Shown piece after piece: positions 51,402 to 59,640 of a DNA stretch of 64,000 bases (within the stretch, counting starts at the first letter, position 1; each line of letters starts with the position of its first letter). The position numbers and the translations under genes were made by a program. The stretch lies in the NCBI RefSeq assembly GCF_014174495.1, contig NZ_JACJHR010000013.1, forward strand, positions 62,001-126,000, in the 5' to 3' direction. Source of the DNA: Amycolatopsis echigonensis. Its GTDB lineage: Bacteria > Actinomycetota > Actinomycetes > Mycobacteriales > Pseudonocardiaceae. The notes beneath the pieces are model-generated. The model was not told where the DNA came from and did not search any database. It saw only the letters and a program-made list of their open reading frames with translations.

Positions 51402-52379
51402 TTGACCTATCCCCCCGTCCCGTTCGACCCGGAGATCGAGCCCGCGCTCACCGAGATCGTCCCGGCCGACGCGCCGCCGTTCACCCCGGAGACGATCCCC
51501 GGACTGCGCCGCGCGATGGCCGAGATGTTCCCGCCCGCCGCGGAAGCCGTCGGCGACGCGCCGGTCACCGTCGTCGAGCAGACCATCCCCGGCCCGGAAG
51601 ACGCGCCGGACCTCGAAATCACCATCCTCTCCCCGCGCGGGAGCGACGGCGCCCTGCCCGCGCTCTACAACATCCACGGCGGCGGCATGATGGTCGGCCA
51701 CCGCAACATGGACGTCCCCCGGTTGCTGGCTTTGGTGCTGGAGCTGAACGTCGTCGCGGTGAACGTCGAATACCGGCTCGCGCCCGAACACCCGCACCCC
51801 GCGCCGGTCGAGGACTGCTACGCCGGTCTCGTGTGGACAGTCGAGCACGCCGAGGAACTCGGCATCGACCCGTCGCGCGTCGTGGTGATGGGCGGCAGCG
51901 CGGGCGGCGGTCTCGCCGCGGCGGTGTCGCTGCTCGCCCGTGATCGAAAGGGCCCGGCCATCGCGGGTCAGCTGCTGTTGTGCCCGATGATCGACGACCG
52001 CAATACGACCATCGCGAGCCAGCAGTACCCCGGCCTGGGCACGTGGACGAGGGAAGCCAACCTCGCCGGCTGGCAGTCTCTGCTGGGCGACGCGGTCGGC
52101 ACCGACGACGTCTCCCCCTACGCCGCCCCGGCCCGCGCGACCGACCTGTCCGGTCTGCCCCCGGCGTTCATCGAGGTCGGCAGCGCGGAGCCGTTCCGCG
52201 ACGAGGACACCGAGTACGCGCTCCGCATCTGGGCGACCGGCGGTCAGGCCGAACTGCACGTGTGGGCTGGTGCCTTCCACGGGTTCGACATGTACGTGCC
52301 GGACTGGCCGATCAGCAAGGCCGCGCTCGAAACCCGGAACTCGTGGCTGCGCCGGATCCTCGGGAAGGCGGCCAGATGA
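51402..52379 (+). CDS. HSL-family alpha/beta hydrolase (esterase), first of a tandem pair
   Basis: 325 aa. HGGG oxyanion motif in YNIHGGGMMVG, catalytic Ser in GGSAGGGLA (about residue 166), a likely Asp in FIEVGSAEPFRDE and His in GAFHGFD. These are all features of the hormone-sensitive lipase (bacterial family IV) group; no signal peptide. It uses a TTG start at 51402 with GAGGAGG upstream; no better start exists. It is paralogous to the next gene, which it overlaps (ATGA). It may cleave an ester in the pathway served by this operon. Confidence 0.88.
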   Translation: MTYPPVPFDPEIEPALTEIVPADAPPFTPETIPGLRRAMAEMFPPAAEAVGDAPVTVVEQTIPGPEDAPDLEITILSPRGSDGALPALYNIHGGGMMVGHRNMDVPRLLALVLELNVVAVNVEYRLAPEHPHPAPVEDCYAGLVWTVEHAEELGIDPSRVVVMGGSAGGGLAAAVSLLARDRKGPAIAGQLLLCPMIDDRNTTIASQQYPGLGTWTREANLAGWQSLLGDAVGTDDVSPYAAPARATDLSGLPPAFIEVGSAEPFRDEDTEYALRIWATGGQAELHVWAGAFHGFDMYVPDWPISKAALETRNSWLRRILGKAAR

Positions 52380-53350
52380 GCGTCCCGCCAGTGCCCTACG
52401 ACCCGGAACTGGAACCCGGACTCGCCGCTTTCCTCGGCCTGGTCGAGCGAATCCCGCTGCGCGCCGACACGATTCTCGCCAACCGCGCGCATTTCGCGAC
52501 GATCATCCCGCCTGCCGAGCAAATCGTCGGCGACCGCCCGGTCGAACTGGCCGAGCACACCGTTCCCGGTCCCGAGGGCGCGCCCGACATCGTGCTCACC
52601 GTCGTCCGTCCCGCCTCGGGAGTCGCCGACGCGCCCGCCCTGTACAGCATCCACGGCGGCGGAATGGTGCTGGGCAACCGATTCTTCGGCCTGGACGGCC
52701 TGGTCGACGACGTCCTGCGGTTCGGCGCGGTCGGCATCTCAGTGGAATACCGGCTGGCACCGGAAAACCCGGCCCCGGCCGCCGTCGAGGACTGCTACGC
52801 CGGTCTGCTGTGGACAGTCGAACACGCCGGCGAACTCGGCATCGACCCGTCTCGAATCGTCGTCACCGGTGCCAGCGCAGGGGGCGGCCTCGCGGCCGGT
52901 GTCGCCCTGCTGGCCCGGGACCGCAACGGCCCAGCCATCGCCGGACAGCTTCTGGCGTGCCCGATGCTCGACGACCGCAACGAGTCCGTGTCCGCCCAGC
53001 AATACGACGGACTAGGCGCCTGGGACCGCAACAACAACGACACCGGCTGGAATGCCCTGCTCGGTCCGGCGCGGGGCACCGACGCAGCCTCGCCCTACGC
53101 GGTCCCGGCGCGAATGACCGATCTGTCCGGCCTGCCTCCCGCGTACCTGGACGTCGGAGCCGCCGAGATCTTCCGTGACGAGACGACCGAGTACGCCCTG
53201 CGGATCTGGGCGACGGGCGGACAGGCAGAACCGCACGTCTGGGCTGGCGGCTACCACGGCTTCGCCGGTTTCTCCCCCGACGCGGAGGTCTCCCGCTCCG
53301 CAGTCGCGACCCGGCTTTCGTGGCTGCACCGGATCCTGCGTGCCGGATGA
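52376..53350 (+). CDS. HSL-family alpha/beta hydrolase (esterase), second of a tandem pair
   Basis: 324 aa. Same layout as the previous gene: SIHGGGMVLG, catalytic Ser in TGASAGGGLA, acid in YLDVGAAEIFRDE, His in GGYHGFAG. The two proteins match almost throughout, including PVPYDPELEPGL at the N-terminus and LDDRN in the middle, so this is a local duplication. The ATG overlaps the previous stop and its own stop overlaps the MFS start. Differences in the cap region suggest distinct substrates. Confidence 0.88.
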   Translation: MSVPPVPYDPELEPGLAAFLGLVERIPLRADTILANRAHFATIIPPAEQIVGDRPVELAEHTVPGPEGAPDIVLTVVRPASGVADAPALYSIHGGGMVLGNRFFGLDGLVDDVLRFGAVGISVEYRLAPENPAPAAVEDCYAGLLWTVEHAGELGIDPSRIVVTGASAGGGLAAGVALLARDRNGPAIAGQLLACPMLDDRNESVSAQQYDGLGAWDRNNNDTGWNALLGPARGTDAASPYAVPARMTDLSGLPPAYLDVGAAEIFRDETTEYALRIWATGGQAEPHVWAGGYHGFAGFSPDAEVSRSAVATRLSWLHRILRAG

Positions 53351-54564
53351 AGCCACTGCAAACTGAAGCACTGGCGAAGAGATGTCCAACCGCGGTCCGA
53401 ATGGCAGTAGTTCTTGGCCTGCTTGAGGTCTTCGGCCCGATTTCCATGGATCTCTACCTGCCAGCACTCCCCCAGCTCGCCGACGATCTCCGCACCGGGC
53501 AAAGCCTCGCACAGGCGACCATGTCGGTGTGCATGCTCGGGCTCGCCTTCGGCCAGCTCGTCGTGGGCCCGCTGAGCGACCGGTTCGGCAGGCGGCGTCC
53601 GCTGCTGGCCGGGATCGGGCTGTTCACCGCGCTCTCCCTGGTCTGCGCCTTCGCGCCGTCGATCGAGGTGCTGCTCGCGGCGAGATTCCTCCAAGGGCTG
53701 TGCGGTTCGGCCGGAATCGTGCTGTCGTTGGCCGTGGCCCGAGACCTCGCCGAGGGCGTCGAATTGGTGCGGCTGCTGGCATTGCTGACCACCGTCGGGG
53801 CGCTCGCGCCGATCGTGGCTCCGGTGGTCGGCGGACAACTGGCGGCGGTCGTCGGGTGGCGCGGCATCTTCGGCGTCCTCGCCGGGATCGGAGCGGCGTT
53901 GCTCATCGTCGCCGCGACCGCGTTGCCGGAGAGCCTGCCGCGCGAGGCCCGCCGTCGGCCCAGCGGCAGCGGCGAGTTCCGGGTGTTGCTGAAAGACCCG
54001 CTCTTCGTGGGCTTCCTGCTGGTCAGCACCTGCGGCGGAGCGGCGTTCTTCACCTACCTGGCGTCGATCAGTTTCGTGCTGCAGGTCGGATTCTCGTTGT
54101 CGCCGCAGCTGTTCAGCGCGTGTTTCGCGGCGAACGCGGTGATGTCGGTGCTCGGCGCGCAGGCGAACCGGGCGGCGGTGCGGCGTGCCGGGCCGGTCCG
54201 CATGTACGTGCTGGGTACGACCTTCACCGCGGCGGCGGCAGTGACGATGCTGGGTGCGGTGTTGTTCGGGGCCGGGCTGGCGGCGTTGCTGATTCCGTTG
54301 GCGCTGGTGATGTTCGCGGGCGGGACCACGCAGGCGAACGGCAACGCGCTCGCCCTGGCCGACCACGGCCGGCGGGCCGGAACCGCGGCGGCCTTGCTGG
54401 GGACGTCGTCGTTCGCGATCGGGCCGATCGTCGCGCCGCTGGTGTCGCTGGGCGGGACCACGCCGTTGTCGATGAGCCTGACCATGACGGTGGCGTACAG
54501 GATCGCGACCGTTCTGCTGTGGCTAGCGGTGTTGCCGAGGTTGCGCCGGTCAGGGACCGCCTGA
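53347..54564 (+). CDS. MFS drug-efflux transporter (Bcr/CflA-type)
   Basis: 405 aa from ATG 53347, overlapping the esterase stop (ATGA). About 12 hydrophobic segments. FGPISMDLYLPALPQLADDL is the opening of Bcr/CflA drug:H+ antiporters, and LVVGPLSDRFGRRRPLLAG is the loop 2-3 signature. It probably exports a product or toxic intermediate of the operon. The last 15 bases overlap the end of the convergent GNAT gene. Confidence 0.87.
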   Translation: MKPLQTEALAKRCPTAVRMAVVLGLLEVFGPISMDLYLPALPQLADDLRTGQSLAQATMSVCMLGLAFGQLVVGPLSDRFGRRRPLLAGIGLFTALSLVCAFAPSIEVLLAARFLQGLCGSAGIVLSLAVARDLAEGVELVRLLALLTTVGALAPIVAPVVGGQLAAVVGWRGIFGVLAGIGAALLIVAATALPESLPREARRRPSGSGEFRVLLKDPLFVGFLLVSTCGGAAFFTYLASISFVLQVGFSLSPQLFSACFAANAVMSVLGAQANRAAVRRAGPVRMYVLGTTFTAAAAVTMLGAVLFGAGLAALLIPLALVMFAGGTTQANGNALALADHGRRAGTAAALLGTSSFAIGPIVAPLVSLGGTTPLSMSLTMTVAYRIATVLLWLAVLPRLRRSGTA

Positions 54565-55053
54565 TTCGAAGACGAGCTGTCCGTCCTCCTCGCCGATCTC
54601 CCGGAAGCCCGCTTTCTCGAGCACCCGGCAACTCGCCGCGTTGCCGGGCAGCACATACGCCCGCAGTTCCGGCGCGAGAGCGGGGTCCGGGTGGTCTTCG
54701 TGCCACTGCCGGAGCGCCCGCGTCAGCTCCGTGGCCAGGCCCGCGCCCCACGCCGCGCGCGCCAGGAGATAGCCGACTTCCCGGTGTCCGCTGCCGTGCG
54801 CGAGGCCGAACCCGGCCCGGCCGAGAAATCCCGACGCACCTTCGACGCGCCATTTCGACCAGCCCCGCGCCCGGTGTTCGGCGATGAACGTCTCCAGCCG
54901 TTCGCGGGTTGCCGCGCGGGTCTGCGGGCCGGTCGTCATGTGCTGCATCACCGCCCGGTCGGCGTGCAGTTCGGCGAGATCGTCCAGGTCCTCCGGCGCC
55001 CAGGTGGTCAGCCGCAGCCGCGGGGTGCGGAGGATTTCTTCGCGGCCGGTCAC
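54550..55053 (-). CDS. GNAT-family N-acetyltransferase (RimJ/RimL-like)
   Basis: 167 aa from the GTG at 55053, which overlaps the stop of the upstream gene (GTGA); a longer frame reaches into that gene. LRTPRLRLTTWAPEDLDDLAELHADRAV is the RimJ/RimL-type opening. GYLLARAAWGAGLATELTRAL is the acetyl-CoA pyrophosphate loop region, and NAASCRVLEKAGFREIGEE is the final helix-strand. It would acetylate an amine or a protein N-terminus. Its end overlaps the convergent MFS gene by 15 bases. Confidence 0.85.
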   Translation of the reverse strand: MTGREEILRTPRLRLTTWAPEDLDDLAELHADRAVMQHMTTGPQTRAATRERLETFIAEHRARGWSKWRVEGASGFLGRAGFGLAHGSGHREVGYLLARAAWGAGLATELTRALRQWHEDHPDPALAPELRAYVLPGNAASCRVLEKAGFREIGEEDGQLVFESGGP

Positions 55054-55655
55054 CAGCCGGGGTGGTACGGCGGCGGGGTTTTCGGCAGCAGCCACGCGCC
55101 GGTCGCGCGATGCGCGGCCAGCACCAGCGCGGCGACCGGCACGATCAGCCACAGGAAGCCGCTCGGGAACGTCATCTGCAGCGTCGGCGGCGCGCTCCTC
55201 CGGACGAAACTGGAACCAAGACCGACGAGCATGAAGACGACAATGTCCAGTATCGCCAGGCTGCTGCCGACGAGCACGCAGATCCGGCCCGCCGGAGAAC
55301 GTTTGAAAAGTCCGATCGCGCCGGCGACTGTCAGGGCCGCGATCGCCAGGTCCGCCGCGCCGGCGATCCCGTTGGAAAGCAGCCTGCTCGACGACGGATG
55401 GTCGATCATCCGGATGACGGCCACGATGAAGCCGATCGTGGCAACGAGGCCGATGACCGAGGCCAACGTCGCGGCGGCGACGGCAGCGGCCCCGAAATAC
55501 GCGGTCTGCGGTGCCGCAGGTTGCGGCATCGGCGGCTGCGTCGCGAACTGACCACTGTAAGGAGACTGCCCGCCGTAAGCGGGCGGCAACGGCGAGTACT
55601 GCTGCGACCCTGTGCCGGGAGAGGGCGGCTGGCCGGGCTGCGGCGGTTGCGTCAC
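55050..55655 (-). CDS. Proline/Gln-rich membrane protein of unknown function
   Basis: 201 aa. The first 50 residues are rich in Pro, Gln, Gly and Tyr (cytosolic and unstructured), followed by four hydrophobic segments (LASVIGLVATIGFIVAVIRM, LAIAALTVAGAIGLF, ICVLVGSSLAILDIVVFML, LWLIVPVAALVLAAH). This layout is common in actinobacterial DUF-type membrane proteins and gives no enzymatic clue. It precedes the GNAT gene with a GTGA overlap, so the two form an operon. The GTG start at 55655 is the only one that keeps the Pro-rich head. Confidence 0.7.
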   Translation of the reverse strand: MTQPPQPGQPPSPGTGSQQYSPLPPAYGGQSPYSGQFATQPPMPQPAAPQTAYFGAAAVAAATLASVIGLVATIGFIVAVIRMIDHPSSSRLLSNGIAGAADLAIAALTVAGAIGLFKRSPAGRICVLVGSSLAILDIVVFMLVGLGSSFVRRSAPPTLQMTFPSGFLWLIVPVAALVLAAHRATGAWLLPKTPPPYHPGW

Positions 55656-55787
55656 GACGGCGTTTCCTCCGTGGTCAGGAGAGACGTTCCTGGCTCATCC
55701 TGCCAGGTCAGCGACACCTTCCCGGGCCGATTGCCCGAACGGACGACACCCCGTTCGCCGGCGCCTCTCGCGATACGGCCAGATAGG

Positions 55788-55819
55788 TGTTACCTTTGGT
55801 AACAGTGAACCGCGGTAAC
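55788..55819. promoter_or_regulatory. Tandem GTTAC...GTAAC operators before the diiron-oxygenase operon
   Basis: TGTTACCTTTGGTAACA (55788-55804) is a perfect 7-3-7 inverted repeat. GTGAACCGCGGTAAC (55805-55819) follows at once as a second, degenerate copy. The form GTTACC-N3-GGTAAC is typical of TetR-family operators. It lies 31 bases before the start codon at 55850. Confidence 0.6.
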
Positions 55820-55849
55820 GCCTAATCAATGTCGCTCAGGGAGGACCGA

Positions 55850-56767
55850 ATGACCAGCGCAGACGTGCAACGAGCACCGGAAGCAGCCCCGTCCGGCCGG
55901 CACGAGACCGCGCAGCGGCTGCTCGACTCCTCCGCGACCCTGTCCTACGACCCGGCCACCGAGGTCGACTGGGAAACCCCGCTGGACAAGGACTTCCACG
56001 GGGCCAGCCCGGAGTGGAGCACGCTCTACGGCACGAGCTACTGGGCCGAGATGACCCCGGAGCAGCAGAAGGAGCTGACGCGCCAGGAGGCGGCGTCGGT
56101 CGCGAGCACCGGGATCTGGTTCGAGATGATCCTGCAGCAGATGGTGCTGCGCGATTTCTACGCCAAGGACCCGACCGACCCCGCGTTCCAGTGGGCGCTC
56201 ACTGAGATCGCCGACGAATGCCGCCACTCGATCATGTTCGCCCGCGGCGCGCAGAAGCTCGGCGCTCCCCCGTACCGGCCGCGCCGGCTCGCCGTCGAAC
56301 TGGGCCGCGTTTTCAAGGCGGTCGCCGGCGGCGAAGCGGCGTACGCGGCGATCCTGGTCGCCGAAGAGGTGCTCGACGTGATGCAGCGCGACTGGATGCG
56401 CGACGAGCGCGTGGTCCCGTTCGTGCGAACCATCAACAACATCCACGTCGTCGAAGAGTCTCGGCACATGAAGTTCGCCCGCGAGGAGACGCGCGAGCAG
56501 CTGGAGGGCGCGGGAGCCGTGCGCCGTCAGTTCAACGCGCTGGTCATCGCGATCGCGTCGTACTTCATCGTCAGCAGCATGGTCAACCGCGACGTGTACA
56601 AGAACGCCGGGCTGGACGCCGAGCGCGCGCTGCGCGAGGCGAAGGCCAACGAGCACCACAAGTCCATGATGCGCTCGAGCTGTGCCGGGCTGATGGAGTT
56701 CCTCGGCTCGTGCGGCCTGCTCACGAAGCCGGCGCTGGTGTTCTACAAGCGGGCGAATCTGATCTGA
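55850..56767 (+). CDS. AurF-type diiron oxygenase
   Basis: 305 aa from ATG 55850 (GGGAGG upstream). All-helical ferritin-like fold. The iron-ligand set of AurF-type N-oxygenases is present: ExxH as E123-H126 (DECRHSIMF) and H199, E203, H206 in IHVVEESRHMKFA. In the last set the extra His four residues before Glu is the AurF-specific seventh ligand; E80, E92 and E172/E173 are candidates for the others. AurF uses O2 and electrons to oxidise an aromatic or other amine to a nitro group. The next gene encodes a ferredoxin-ferredoxin-NADP reductase fusion, a dedicated electron donor. Whether the substrate is an arylamine is unknown. Confidence 0.85.
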   Translation: MTSADVQRAPEAAPSGRHETAQRLLDSSATLSYDPATEVDWETPLDKDFHGASPEWSTLYGTSYWAEMTPEQQKELTRQEAASVASTGIWFEMILQQMVLRDFYAKDPTDPAFQWALTEIADECRHSIMFARGAQKLGAPPYRPRRLAVELGRVFKAVAGGEAAYAAILVAEEVLDVMQRDWMRDERVVPFVRTINNIHVVEESRHMKFAREETREQLEGAGAVRRQFNALVIAIASYFIVSSMVNRDVYKNAGLDAERALREAKANEHHKSMMRSSCAGLMEFLGSCGLLTKPALVFYKRANLI

Positions 56768-56768
56768 C

Positions 56769-58271
56769 ATGGCCTTCGCGATCACCCAGACCTGCTGCAA
56801 CGACGCGACGTGCGTGTCGGTCTGCCCGGTCAACTGCATCCACCCGACGCCGGACGAGCCGGACTTCGGCACCACCGAGATGCTCTACGTCGACCCGGCG
56901 TCCTGCATCGACTGCGGCGCGTGCGCCGACGCGTGCCCGGTCGACGCGATCTTCCCGGTGGACCTGCTGACCGACTCGATGAAGGTGTACGCGGGGATCA
57001 ACGCGGACTTCTTCGCCGACCGCCCGCAGGTCACCGCGAACCCGGCGCCGAACTTCCACCGTTGGGGCCCGCCGACGTTCGACCGGGACATCCCGAGCGA
57101 TCTCGAGCCCGCGGACGTCGCGGTCGTCGGCACCGGCCCGGCCGGGATGTACGCGGTGGAAGACCTGTTGCTGCACACCAACGCGCGCGTCACGCTGATC
57201 GACCGGCTGCCGGTCGCGGGCGGTCTCGTGCGCTTCGGCGTCGCCCCGGACCACCCGGACACGAAGCGGATCGGCGAGACTTTCTCGAGGTTCCACGACC
57301 ACCCGCGGCTGAAGCTGAAACTCGGCGTCGAGGTGGGCCGCCACGTGACGGTGGACGAGCTGGCCGAACGCCACGACGCCGTGATCTACGCGGTCGGCGC
57401 CTCGTCCGCGCGCACCCTCGGCCTCGCCGGGGAGGAGCTGCCCGGCAGCCTCGCCGCGACGACGGTGGTCGCCTGGTACAACGGCCACCCGGATGTCCCC
57501 GCGGACGCGGTCGACCTGTCCGCGGAGCGGGTGGTGCTGATCGGCACCGGCAACGTCGCACTGGACGTGGCCCGGATCCTCACCGCCGACCCGGACGATC
57601 TCGACGGCACGACCATCGCTCCGCACGCGCTGGAACGGTTGCGCTCCAGCAAGGTCCGCGAAGTCGTGCTGCTGGCCCGGCGCGGCCCGGAAGACGCCGC
57701 CTACACCTCCCCCGAACTGATCGCGCTGGCGCAGCGGTCTTCCGTGCCGCTCGTCGTCGATGCCGAAGACCCGCGCACCACCGCCGCGATCGATGCGGGC
57801 ACCGGAAAAGCCGCACTGCTGCAGGACTTGGACCGCGAGACGGTCGACTGGACCGCCCCTCCCACGGACGGCCCCCGCCGAATCGTGCTGCGCTTCCACT
57901 CGGCCCCGGTCGAGATCACCGGCGACCGGCAGGTGCGCGGCCTGCGGGTCGAAGGCCCTTCCGAACCCGTCGAGATCGCCGCTGGACAGGTCGTGCGCGC
58001 TGTCGGCTACCGGGGTCGTCCGGTGCCGGGCCTGCCGTTCGACGAGGCGGCCGGAACGATCCCGAACACCGCGGGACGGGTCGAGGGCCGGACCGGCGCG
58101 TACGTGGTGGGCTGGATCAAGCGCGGCCCGTCCGGCGGCATCGGCGCGAACCGAACGTGCGCCCGGGAAACGGTAGCGACGCTGCTGGCAGACATCACTT
58201 CGGGCGAAGTCCCGCTGCGAGGACGACGCTCCCCGATCGCGGCGCTGGCCGCGCGGTTCCGGGGTCGCTGA
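56769..58271 (+). CDS. Ferredoxin fused to ferredoxin-NADP+ reductase (FprB-like)
   Basis: 500 aa. The N-terminal about 60 residues form a two-cluster ferredoxin with Cys at 9, 10, 15, 19, 23 and 46, 49, 52, 56 (CNDATCVSVCPVNC and SCIDCGACADACPVD). The remainder is an adrenodoxin-reductase-type FNR with the FAD fold VVGTGPAGMYAVEDLL (about residue 118) and the NADP fold LIGTGNVALDVARIL (about 258). It transfers electrons from NADPH to the ferredoxin domain. It starts two bases after the AurF-type gene, which it almost certainly serves, and is followed by a hairpin. Confidence 0.9.
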   Translation: MAFAITQTCCNDATCVSVCPVNCIHPTPDEPDFGTTEMLYVDPASCIDCGACADACPVDAIFPVDLLTDSMKVYAGINADFFADRPQVTANPAPNFHRWGPPTFDRDIPSDLEPADVAVVGTGPAGMYAVEDLLLHTNARVTLIDRLPVAGGLVRFGVAPDHPDTKRIGETFSRFHDHPRLKLKLGVEVGRHVTVDELAERHDAVIYAVGASSARTLGLAGEELPGSLAATTVVAWYNGHPDVPADAVDLSAERVVLIGTGNVALDVARILTADPDDLDGTTIAPHALERLRSSKVREVVLLARRGPEDAAYTSPELIALAQRSSVPLVVDAEDPRTTAAIDAGTGKAALLQDLDRETVDWTAPPTDGPRRIVLRFHSAPVEITGDRQVRGLRVEGPSEPVEIAAGQVVRAVGYRGRPVPGLPFDEAAGTIPNTAGRVEGRTGAYVVGWIKRGPSGGIGANRTCARETVATLLADITSGEVPLRGRRSPIAALAARFRGR

Positions 58272-58288
58272 GACTGTCCTTTGCGGAA

Positions 58289-58319
58289 TCCCGGCCGCGG
58301 TTTCCCGTCGCGGCCGGGA
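58289..58319 (+). terminator. Terminator hairpin after the diiron-oxygenase operon
   Basis: A perfect 11-base stem (58289-58299 with 58309-58319) and 9-base loop begin 18 bases after the stop codon. Confidence 0.7.
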
Positions 58320-58432
58320 CCTCCGCCAGCGCGAACGCGGTGCAGTAACGACGCGTCCGACACCGTCTCCCCGGGTCACGGCTCTGACCCCGCTTCATCT
58401 CCCTGCCTCGCCGCCTAGATTGCCTTGCCACC

Positions 58433-58755
58433 AGCCAGGTCCACCGCGTCCCCGCCGCGATCACCGCTGCCCTCGCCCAACTCGGCCCGGTGCCGGTCTA
58501 CCTCCACCTCGACATCGTCGTCATCGACAGCGCCGACCTGTCCGGCGCGCGCTTCCCCTCCGGCACCGGCCCCTCACTCGCTCAGATCGAGGAATGCCTC
58601 GCCGCGCCTCCGCTACCGCCGACCTCGCCGCCGCTTACCTCGCCTGTGCCTGGCTCCCCGAGCACGCCAACGACGAAGCCACCCGGCAAACGATCACCCG
58701 CCTCACGACAGCGCTCGACGCCAGCCTGATCTGGCGCGAACCCGCCGGCAGCTGA
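58433..58755 (+). pseudogene. Arginase/agmatinase-family (ureohydrolase) C-terminal remnant
   Basis: The frame SQVHRVPAAITAALAQLGPV, then YLHLDIVVIDSADLSGARFP and SGTGPSLAQIEECLA, is the C-terminal ureohydrolase segment. Its usual metal motif (DIDVxD) is here DIVVID, with one metal-ligand Asp lost. A frame change near 58605 then continues with ATADLAAAYLACAWLPEHAN, DEATRQTITRLTTALDASL and a stop at 58753-58755. The N-terminal half is missing. It is a non-functional remnant. Confidence 0.7.
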
Positions 58756-58791
58756 CCGATTCCTTTCCGGCCCGCCCGGGGTCTATCCGTC

Positions 58792-59640
58792 ATGACCACA
58801 ACAACGCAGGACCCCAACCGCGCACTCTGGGAAGCACGGGCGCGCGGTCAGCAAACCCCGGCCTGGGAAACGCTCGCGACAGAACCCGGCGACGTCGCGG
58901 TCGAGGCAATAGCGGCACCGGCCGGACTGTGGCTGCGTCCGCCGAACGCCCTGGCCGGTCCGGCGATCCTGGCGATCCACGGCGGCGGATTCGTGGGCGG
59001 ATCGGCCGCTATCCACCGCCGGATGTTCGGCCACCTGGCGAGGGCGGCCGGGGTCAGCACGTTCGCCGTCGAGTACGGCCTCACCCCGGAGCACGTGTTC
59101 CCCAGCCAGCTCGACACCGTCACGGCGGCCTATCGATGGCTGCTCACCAGCGAATCCGGCCCGATCGCCATCGCTGGCGACTCCTGCGGAGCGACGCTGG
59201 CAGTCGGCCTCGCAGCACGCGCCCGAGACGAGGACCTGCCGATGCCCGCGTCCTTGCTGCTGCTGTCGGCATGGACCGACCTCGAAGCTGACGGCACCAC
59301 ATACGACACCGGCAGCGACCCGTTCTTCACCCGAGAACTAGTCCGCGGGCTGGCCGCCGGTTACCTGGCCGGAGCGGATCCGCGCGACCCGCTCGCGGCG
59401 CCCCTGCACGCGGACCTGCACGGGCTTCCGCCGACGTATCTTCAGGCCGGTGCCGAAGAATCCCTGCTGGACGACAGCAGGGAGCTGGCCCGGCGGATGC
59501 GAGAAGCCGACGTCGAGGTCCGCCTCGACGAATTCCCCGGCCAGGTCCACACGTTCCAGATGGCGGCCGGCAACACCGCCGTGGCCGACGAGGCGGTTGG
59601 GAAGGCGGGATCGTGGCTGCGGTCGACACTGGTCCGGTGA
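58792..59640 (+). CDS. Alpha/beta hydrolase (HSL-family esterase)
   Basis: 282 aa. ILAIHGGGFVGGS is the oxyanion HGGG loop (about residues 62-70), AGDSCGATLAV carries the nucleophile Ser, the acid is probably Asp in LQAGAEESLLDDS, and His is in GQVHTFQM. Cytosolic family IV esterase, unknown substrate. Its stop overlaps the GTG of the sigma factor gene (GTGA), so the two are cotranscribed, an arrangement in which the sigma factor may be controlled by a metabolite or the esterase may be its target. Confidence 0.85.
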   Translation: MTTTTQDPNRALWEARARGQQTPAWETLATEPGDVAVEAIAAPAGLWLRPPNALAGPAILAIHGGGFVGGSAAIHRRMFGHLARAAGVSTFAVEYGLTPEHVFPSQLDTVTAAYRWLLTSESGPIAIAGDSCGATLAVGLAARARDEDLPMPASLLLLSAWTDLEADGTTYDTGSDPFFTRELVRGLAAGYLAGADPRDPLAAPLHADLHGLPPTYLQAGAEESLLDDSRELARRMREADVEVRLDEFPGQVHTFQMAAGNTAVADEAVGKAGSWLRSTLVR

